In this document: positions 50,374 through 56,103 of the stretch, one piece after another
Layout of the letters: each line of letters begins with the position of its first letter
Numbering within the stretch: the stretch's first letter is position 1
Assembly: GCA_963204725.1 (NCBI GenBank)
Contig: CAUJHH010000016.1
Span: 1-56,103 of the forward strand
DNA length: 56,103 nt
Origin: Planctomycetota bacterium
GTDB lineage: Bacteria > Planctomycetota > Phycisphaerae > Phycisphaerales > UBA1924
Direction: 5' to 3'
The notes under the pieces: generated by a model
What the model saw: only the letters and a program-made list of their open reading frames with translations
Told to the model about the DNA's origin: nothing
Databases searched by the model: none
Program-made: the position numbers and the translations under genes

Positions 50374-52044
50374 ATGCGAGTGATTCTCGTCAACTGGGCA
50401 AGAATCTGGGACGGCGCCGGTATCGGCGGTGGTGTCAACGGCTACGCGCAGGCACTGGCGCTCGAGTTGGCGGATCTTGGCCACGAAGTCTTCTGGGTGT
50501 GTTCCGGCCAGACGTACGTCGCCGGACAGCCGTTGCACGCCAGACGCCACCCCGATTGGCTCGGGGTTCGCGTGATTGAGATCGTGAACTCGCCGGTGAT
50601 GGCGCCGTCGATAGTTCAATTCAAGGGCCCCGAAGCGGAGGCGTCGTCTCCTGACCTCGAGTTGCTGTTCGAGCGAATCCTCGACTGGATCATGCCGGAC
50701 GCCATCCACTTTCACAACATTGAGGGCCTGAGCGCTGGGTGTGTTCAGGTTGCTTCGGCACGAAGACGACGTGAGGGATCGCCGGCCGTTGTGTACAGCC
50801 TGCACAATTACCACACGATCTGCCCGCAGGTGTACCTGCTCCAGGGGCATCGCAGATTGTGCATGGACTCCCAGGGCGGCATCGCATGCGTGGGCTGCAT
50901 CCCGTCTCCGGATCTTCGCGAATCGCGTGCGGCAAGAGATTCGGAGTGGGCAACACCCGCCAAGGTGACGCCAGCGATCAGAGCGATCGGGGCCGATCTC
51001 TCGGCGGTGTTCCGCGGCGTCGGACAGGCAAAGCGACCACCTGGTGAACCGATTTCCGAGCGCGCGGATCTGGCCCGGCCATCGCCGCTCGAAGCTCCCG
51101 ACACGCGAGGACGCACCGCGCGGTTGCTCGCGGAGCGATCTCCTGTCCCGGAACGAGTGCGTTCGCTGCCGGTGCTGAATGATGTGTCGCCCGATCCATC
51201 GCTCGATCGGCCGACAAACGCGTTCGGCACGAGGCGCCGCGCGATGATCGATGCGCTGAATGCATGTGATGCGGTGCTTGCGGTCTCAGCATTCGTCAAT
51301 GAGAAGTTCGCAAGCATGGGTGTGCGCCGCGAGCTGCTTCGGACGCAGCACATCGGGACCACGTTGAACCGGGTCGTCGAGCGTCGCCGCTCGCTCGCGT
51401 TCGCGCCTCCCCCGTTCGATCCATCGTGCCCGCGTCCGATCCGGATGACGTTCATGGGCGTGAATCACTGGTACAAGGGGCTTCCGTTCTTCCTGGAGAC
51501 CATGGAATCACTGGAGCCCGAAGTGTTGGGGCGCTTTCATCTTTCGATTTTTGCTCAGGGCGCAGACCAGACGGAGTGGATGGTCCGGCGGCTTGAGCCT
51601 CGACTTGCCGGCGTACGCGTGCAGCAGGGCTATGACCAAGCGGACATTCCGTGGATTCTTGGCGGCCAGGATCTTGGAATTGTCCCGAGCGTCTGGTGGG
51701 ACAATGCTCCGCAGACCGTCTTCGAGTTCTTGGCGTGTTCTGTGCCGGTGCTCGCTTCGGCAGTGGGCGGCATTCCAGATTTCATCACGCACGAGGAGAA
51801 CGGCTTGCTTTTCCGAGGAAACGACGCCGAGGACCTCGCGTCGCAGCTCCGCCGAATCGCGCATGATCCAACGATTCTGAACACACTTCGCCGCAACACG
51901 CGACCTCCAAAGGACATCGCGGAGCATGCTTCCGAAGTTGTTTCCGTCTACGCTGACTGTGCCCGCGTTCGCGGGCGTTCCTCGGGCTCGGCCGCTGCAG
52001 AAGAGACTGCCGTGCGGGGGAGCCAGTCCGGAGCCACGTGTTGA
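50374..52044 (+). CDS. GT4-family glycosyltransferase
   Basis: 556 residues. N-terminal fold: MRVILVNWARIWDGAGIGGGVNGYAQALALELADLGHEVFWV, VYSLHNYHTICPQVYLLQGHRRLCMD...CVGC, and a long loop with low complexity (about 190-290). C-terminal fold: IRMTFMGVNHWYKGLPFFLETME, RFHLSIFAQGA, GILGGQDLG-like GGQDLGIVPSVWWDNAPQTVFEFLACSVPVLASAVGGIPDFITHEENGLLF. This is a typical retaining GT4 that builds a surface glycan. First gene of the right glycan block; overlaps the next gene. Confidence 0.9.
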   Translation: MRVILVNWARIWDGAGIGGGVNGYAQALALELADLGHEVFWVCSGQTYVAGQPLHARRHPDWLGVRVIEIVNSPVMAPSIVQFKGPEAEASSPDLELLFERILDWIMPDAIHFHNIEGLSAGCVQVASARRRREGSPAVVYSLHNYHTICPQVYLLQGHRRLCMDSQGGIACVGCIPSPDLRESRAARDSEWATPAKVTPAIRAIGADLSAVFRGVGQAKRPPGEPISERADLARPSPLEAPDTRGRTARLLAERSPVPERVRSLPVLNDVSPDPSLDRPTNAFGTRRRAMIDALNACDAVLAVSAFVNEKFASMGVRRELLRTQHIGTTLNRVVERRRSLAFAPPPFDPSCPRPIRMTFMGVNHWYKGLPFFLETMESLEPEVLGRFHLSIFAQGADQTEWMVRRLEPRLAGVRVQQGYDQADIPWILGGQDLGIVPSVWWDNAPQTVFEFLACSVPVLASAVGGIPDFITHEENGLLFRGNDAEDLASQLRRIAHDPTILNTLRRNTRPPKDIAEHASEVVSVYADCARVRGRSSGSAAAEETAVRGSQSGATC

Positions 52045-53693
52045 CTGCCGTTCTGAATCGTCCTTCAACTCCGAGCGTCGAGCCCGCCGGTGGCGCGAAC
52101 CCGCCACGGGTTGCAGCGATCATCGTCACATGGAATCGGCGAGAGCTTGTCTCCGCCGTGCTCGAAGCGTTGTCACGCCAGTCGATCGGACCCGGTGTGC
52201 TCGACCTCGTCATCGTTGACAACCAATCGACTGATGGCACGCTTGAGGACTTGATCTCGCGTTGGGCACCGGACCGCATCGTGGACAACCGAACCTCGCA
52301 CGCTCACGAGCCGTGCTTTCGACCACGCGAGACGCCGAGCGGCCCCAACCGGGGCGGGTTCCGGTCGCTCACCCTCGTGCGAAACACGGACAATCTAGGG
52401 GGTTGCGGCGGGTTCAATACTGGATTCGAGTTCATTGCGCACGCGTTCGACACGCAGGCAGATCGCGAAGCAGGGGTTGCGCCGGACTACGTGTGGCTCG
52501 TGGACGACGACATTGACCTCGAGTCCGACACGCTGGAGCGTCTCGTTGAAACCATGCGCTCGGACAGATCGATCGGTCTCGTCGGATCTCGCACCAAGGA
52601 CTACCACAACCGAGAGGAAACGATCGAGACCACGATCTATTTCGATCCAGACACCGGATTCATGGCAGACCATCCCGCGCCGGGGCATCGCTTGCGGGCT
52701 CCGCACGACGGGTGGGCCGCTTCCGTCGGTGGGCCGAAGGGCCGGCACGCATTCAACGGTGTTCGTGACGTTGACATTGTCTCGGCGTGTTCGATGCTGG
52801 CTCGGTGGTCGGCGGTACGAGAGATCGGGTTCTGGGATTACCGCTACTTCATCTACTGTGACGACGCCGACTGGTGTCTCCGATTCGCCAGGGCGGGATA
52901 CCGCATCGTGTGCGATCTTGACGCGGTGATCTACCACACACCGTGGCATCACAAGCTGACGCCGGCGCGGCTCTACTACGCCCAGCGCAACATTCTGTGG
53001 GTGATCCAGAAGGTGCTCGAGCCGGACCATTCTCGGCGCGTGCTGGAGTTGCGAGTTCGGAGTCTGATGCGCGATGCGCTACGGGCTTCGATCCACCGTC
53101 GACTCTTCCACGCCGAGATTATTCGACGGAGTGTGGACGACGCCGCTTCCGGCAAGTGGGGGAGGCTTGACGATCAGGGACCAAAGCCCGAGCCACTGTC
53201 TTCGGCCTTCGACCGTCTTGGACTACGAGAGTCGAACGTGAAGGTTGCGGTGCTCTGCTCATCGCCTGAAGCTCTGGCGTGGTCACAGGAACTACAGAGA
53301 CTCGTCGGAAGCGGCCCGCAATGGATTGAGATCGTGAGGAACGATGTCCCGGGCCACGATCAGACGCCGCCTGTTGGCGTCGAGCGAGTCGTGTATTCCA
53401 CGCGTCGCCGATCGAAGTGGCGGCGGCAGTTGTCACTCATGCTCCGATCCCCGCGGGCAGCGGTCATCTTCGATCAGACGAATGACTTTCCGCTGCTCTG
53501 GGGGTTGCACAACCTCCATGTGGATCGAAAGAACCCGACGGCCGTACAGGTAGAGGAAGATGGGCTCGCGCCGAGGATCGAGTTTCTCCGGCGATGGATT
53601 CAAACGCGGATTCGCGCCATGCGGTGGTGCCGGCGTGCATTGCCACCGGTTCATCCATCGAGGCCGATGCCATCGGAGACGTTTCACGCATGA
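52038..53693 (+). CDS. GT2-family glycosyltransferase with extra C-terminal domain
   Basis: 551 residues. The GT-A core (about 22-320): VAAIIVTWNRRELVSAVLEALSRQ, LDLVIVDNQSTDGT, LTLVRNTDNLGGCGGFNTGF, YVWLVDDDIDLES (DDD metal site), SACSMLARWSAVREIGFWDYRYFIYCDDADWCLRFARAGYRIVCDLDAVIYHTPWH. It resembles rhamnosyl/galactofuranosyl transferases of GT2. The last 190 residues (VKVAVLCSSPEALAWSQELQRLV...AAVIFDQTNDFPLL) form an unrecognised domain. Starts at GTG 52038, overlapping the previous stop, with GGAG upstream. Confidence 0.88.
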   Translation: MLTAVLNRPSTPSVEPAGGANPPRVAAIIVTWNRRELVSAVLEALSRQSIGPGVLDLVIVDNQSTDGTLEDLISRWAPDRIVDNRTSHAHEPCFRPRETPSGPNRGGFRSLTLVRNTDNLGGCGGFNTGFEFIAHAFDTQADREAGVAPDYVWLVDDDIDLESDTLERLVETMRSDRSIGLVGSRTKDYHNREETIETTIYFDPDTGFMADHPAPGHRLRAPHDGWAASVGGPKGRHAFNGVRDVDIVSACSMLARWSAVREIGFWDYRYFIYCDDADWCLRFARAGYRIVCDLDAVIYHTPWHHKLTPARLYYAQRNILWVIQKVLEPDHSRRVLELRVRSLMRDALRASIHRRLFHAEIIRRSVDDAASGKWGRLDDQGPKPEPLSSAFDRLGLRESNVKVAVLCSSPEALAWSQELQRLVGSGPQWIEIVRNDVPGHDQTPPVGVERVVYSTRRRSKWRRQLSLMLRSPRAAVIFDQTNDFPLLWGLHNLHVDRKNPTAVQVEEDGLAPRIEFLRRWIQTRIRAMRWCRRALPPVHPSRPMPSETFHA

Positions 53694-55444
53694 ACGCCGA
53701 GGGATCCAACAGCCTGCATCCGCCGATGCCTGGCGTCGCCCGCCCGGCACACTGGCCCGTCGCCGACCAACCGATTCGAGTGGCGTTTCTCGGTTGGGCC
53801 AGGCTTTCGAGCCAGGCACGCGAGGGGTCCGGCTACAACCTATCGGCTTCCGAGCTTGCCGCGGGCCTTGCACTGATGGGCCACCACGTCTGCTATCTGC
53901 GATCCGGGATGGACTATTCGCTGAAACCGGGCGTCTTCATCAAGAAGCATGAGACCTGGCGGGGGGTCGAGTGCTTCGACCTCTACAACTCTCCCAACCT
54001 GTCGCCCGCCGCCGCGAACTTTGGTCGATTGGAGACCGAAAGCAGTTGCGAGTCACAGACCAAAGCCATCCTTCGCTGGCTCGACGAATCGAGGGCGAAA
54101 GTTGTCCACGTCCACTCGCTTGAGGGCTACCCCCTGGAGTTGGTCGGCGCCATCCGCGCGACCGGGCGAGCTGTGGTCGTCACGCCGCACAACTACTGGT
54201 ATGCCTGTCCCCAGGTTGACCTGCTGCACAAGGAGCGAGAGGTCTGTTTGGACTATGACGGCGGGCAAAGGTGTGTCGAGTGCCTGTCACCGGAGGACGG
54301 TGGCAGAGTGATCTCACGTCGAAGACGCGAGCAGACGCTGGTTCGACTCTTCGGGCATGCGCCGTATCAGTCTGTGCGTCAGGTCTGGCTCTTCTTCAAG
54401 AAGCACGCGACGAGCGCGGGCCGGCGAAAGCGCCCGGCCAAGTGGAGTCCGCCCCAGCTTGATCCCGAGGTCGGGATGGGTTTCAACGTTGACGATGCAA
54501 CGGTTCATCCCGGCACCGTCGAGCACCACCTGAAGTTGGACGAGCTCGACAAACTTGTTGTGCTGGGCCGATCTCCTCTCGATCAGAATGAGAGATTCCT
54601 TGCGGCTCCGCATCACCTGACGGTGCTGAACGACTACGGAAAGAGGAGACTTGCCGGCATCGAGGCGCTGAACTGTGCCGATCTCGTGATTCCCCCGAGC
54701 CGATTTGTGCTCCAAACGTTCGTAAAGATGGGCCTGAAGCCGGCGAACGGGCGGCATGTTCGGCTCGGCCAGGTGCACTTTGACCAGTTGAATCGGATCG
54801 TCAGGCGTTCGCCTTACTACGGCGCTCGGCCATGGACGCCCGACACGGATCGCCCGCTGCGTTTCGCGTTCCACGGGACCGTTCGCAACAACAAGGGACT
54901 CGAGATCCTTGCCAGCGCGATTCCGATGCTGTCTCGAGAGATTCGCCAACGGTGCCATTTCCAGATCCGAGCTGCTGGTTGGGATTGGACTTTTCGAAAG
55001 CGTCTGAGCGTCTTCCCCGAGGTTCAGTTCTGCGGCGGCTATGACATGCTGCAGTTGCTGGCGTCGGTGGGGGAGTATGACGTGGGCATCCTTCCACATG
55101 TCTGGTTCGAGAATTCTCCGCTGGTGCTGCTGGAACATCTGCACGCCGGGAAGTTCGTGATCGCTTCGCGATTGGGCGGTCCGCCGGAGTGGATTGTTGA
55201 GGGGCGCAATGGCACGCTCTTCCCCGCCGGCGATCCCCAGGCGCTCGCGGCGTGCATCACCCGTCTGGTCCGCGGGGAATTGAGGATCCCAAGCCCGCGA
55301 GAGATCCACGAGAACAGCACGCTGCGGTCGTACCCGGACCACGTGCGGGAAGTGTCCGCGATCTATGCGGAGGTGCTCGGAGTTCAGCGGGAAGACCCGT
55401 TGATTCGGACCGACAGCTCGGTTGCGGTCGAACTCGATGCCTGA
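53690..55444 (+). CDS. GT4-family glycosyltransferase, third gene of the right block
   Basis: 584 residues, ATG overlapping the previous stop (ATGA). Related to the 50374-52044 protein: IRVAFLGWARLSSQAREGSGYNLSASELAAGLALMGHHVCYLRSG, VVVTPHNYWYACPQVDLLHKEREVCLDYDGGQRCVEC, then LRFAFHGTVRNNKGLEILASAIPML, FQIRAAGWDWTF, VGEYDVGILPHVWFENSPLVLLEHLHAGKFVIASRLGGPPEWIVEGRNGTLFPAGD. The shared HNY(H/W)xxCPQVxLL...C..C pattern suggests the two arose by duplication. It probably adds a sugar to the same glycan. Confidence 0.88.
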   Translation: MNAEGSNSLHPPMPGVARPAHWPVADQPIRVAFLGWARLSSQAREGSGYNLSASELAAGLALMGHHVCYLRSGMDYSLKPGVFIKKHETWRGVECFDLYNSPNLSPAAANFGRLETESSCESQTKAILRWLDESRAKVVHVHSLEGYPLELVGAIRATGRAVVVTPHNYWYACPQVDLLHKEREVCLDYDGGQRCVECLSPEDGGRVISRRRREQTLVRLFGHAPYQSVRQVWLFFKKHATSAGRRKRPAKWSPPQLDPEVGMGFNVDDATVHPGTVEHHLKLDELDKLVVLGRSPLDQNERFLAAPHHLTVLNDYGKRRLAGIEALNCADLVIPPSRFVLQTFVKMGLKPANGRHVRLGQVHFDQLNRIVRRSPYYGARPWTPDTDRPLRFAFHGTVRNNKGLEILASAIPMLSREIRQRCHFQIRAAGWDWTFRKRLSVFPEVQFCGGYDMLQLLASVGEYDVGILPHVWFENSPLVLLEHLHAGKFVIASRLGGPPEWIVEGRNGTLFPAGDPQALAACITRLVRGELRIPSPREIHENSTLRSYPDHVREVSAIYAEVLGVQREDPLIRTDSSVAVELDA

Positions 55445-55963
55445 CCGGAGTGGATGGGTGCCGCGAGAGTGACCCTTCCCCCTGAGCTCAGTCCGTTCGG
55501 AGCTTTGCGCGGCGACGACTTGCTGAGGATCAAAGCGATGGGACGCGAGACCACTCCGTACATCCTGCAAAGCGTCTGGACGTCTGAGGTGCAATCAGAT
55601 GCTGTAAGGGCCACCTGACTTCAGCGGGGACCTGGCTCCGCGTGAGGCGTGCCATGAGGCGATACTTCGGCAACGCAGACATCGCCAGAAGGGATCTGGG
55701 CGTGCAGATCTTGCTCAACGAAGTCAATCGCACACTGCAACGCATGGGCTCCTCGAGCGTCGGGTCGCGCCCCTGCCGGACTCTTGGCGAAGGTCTCAGC
55801 AGTCTTCTGGATGGGCATGCCGCGGTCGTGCTCAACCAGCATTCAGTTCGGCGGTTTCTGCGAGCGCGGGGGTGTCCTCCTGGCTCCGCACTGGCAGACC
55901 CCGTTTGCCCCGAGGAAGCTCCATGAACTTGAGATTGATGCAACAGAGCCTGGGCCCTGCTTA
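55445..55963. other. Intergenic region before the insertion sequence, no supported gene
   Basis: Short frames on both strands exist (for example 55642-55926 plus, 55621-55842 minus), but none has a domain, a clear ribosome binding site or an operon context. It may hold remnants of older mobile DNA, since it abuts an insertion sequence; I see nothing that proves this. Confidence 0.5.
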
Positions 55964-56103
55964 GAGCCCCTAACACAATGGCATCTGGATTGCGGTGAGT
56001 TCGTCGTGCAAGGAGGCACGACATGGCCAAGCCGCTCCTGGAAGACGAGTTGTGGGAGATCATCGAGCCGGTCATCCCTGTCAAGCCGCGCAGGTTCAAG
56101 CAT
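55964..56103 (+). mobile_element. Left end of an IS5-family insertion sequence
   Basis: The element starts at about 55964 with GAGCCCCTAACACAATGG, after a TTA that fits the TA or YTAR target preference of IS5-type elements. The other end and the second copy of the target lie outside the window, so the boundary is approximate. A transposase gene begins 59 bases inside. Confidence 0.65.
56023..56103 (+). CDS. IS5-family transposase, N-terminus only
   Basis: The visible 27 residues read MAKPLLEDELWEIIEPVIPV and go on with KPRRFKH. The pattern LLxDELWxxIEPLxPxxKPRR is the start of IS5-type (DUF4096) transposases. AAGGAGG stands six bases before the ATG. The catalytic part is beyond the window edge. 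Confidence 0.88.
   Translation, partial: MAKPLLEDELWEIIEPVIPVKPRRFKH

Noticed and set aside
55621..55842. Minus-strand frame LVEHDRGMPIQKTAETF as a possible transposase remnant
   Set aside because: No family could be recognised, and it has no start signal or terminal repeats; reported only as part of the intergenic region.

Overview
The window looks like high-GC DNA from a member of the Planctomycetota, most likely class Phycisphaerae. The evidence is a DUF1501 protein beside a PSCyt1/DUF1549/DUF1553 cytochrome protein, a DUF2231-cytochrome protein, and two secreted proteins that end in the GC-type dockerin cassette (repeats of the form DxNxD...LDFLDFLDAFGTGC). Assignment below class level is not possible from sequence alone.

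Positions 1 to about 24,000 are an integrated, phage-like element; its left end lies outside the window. Nearly every gene is on the minus strand. From right to left it holds: (a) a serine-recombinase operon (23561-20829: small protein, DUF2924, large serine recombinase, HTH protein); (b) a Type I restriction-modification operon (hsdM, hsdS, zinc-ribbon/HEPN-like protein, GIY-YIG-like protein, Schlafen/AlbA_2 protein, hsdR; 20556-11860); (c) an XRE regulator with an ImmA/IrrE protease (11832-10763); (d) an unrecognised two-gene module (10696-8578); (e) a sigma-factor-like gene (8362-7784); (f) a phage-type replication/recombination operon (7707 to beyond position 1: unknown small protein, Sak4-like ATPase, DUF669, RusA, Cys-rich protein, DEAD helicase, unknown protein, prim-pol/helicase, and a ParB-like protein cut by the edge).

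Three regulatory signals tie the element together. A two-block, promoter-like motif with identical spacing precedes only the replication operon (7739-7778) and the recombinase operon (23630-23669). A hairpin at 8361-8394 buries the ribosome binding site and touches the start codon of the sigma-like gene that lies directly upstream of the first motif. A palindromic operator precedes hsdM (20567-20589), and a close relative precedes the unknown two-gene module (10713-10736). A GAGACT repeat cluster (23871-23994) sits between the element and an initiator tRNA gene (24093-24166), and may mark the right end.

Positions 24,200-32,200 are ordinary planctomycete chromosome: a methyltransferase, DUF1501 and DUF1549/1553 genes, then a divergent pair of a secreted beta-propeller protein and an unusual DUF2231-cytochrome-histidine phosphatase fusion.

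Positions 32,200-43,200 and 50,300-55,450 hold two blocks of surface glycan or glycoprotein genes: glycosyltransferases, methyltransferases and a sulfotransferase. Four of these proteins carry the same small Rossmann-like module, at either the N- or C-terminus. Between the blocks lie tRNA-Leu(CAA), two secreted dockerin proteins, trigger factor (tig) with a strong terminator, and two small membrane proteins. The right edge enters an IS5-family insertion sequence.
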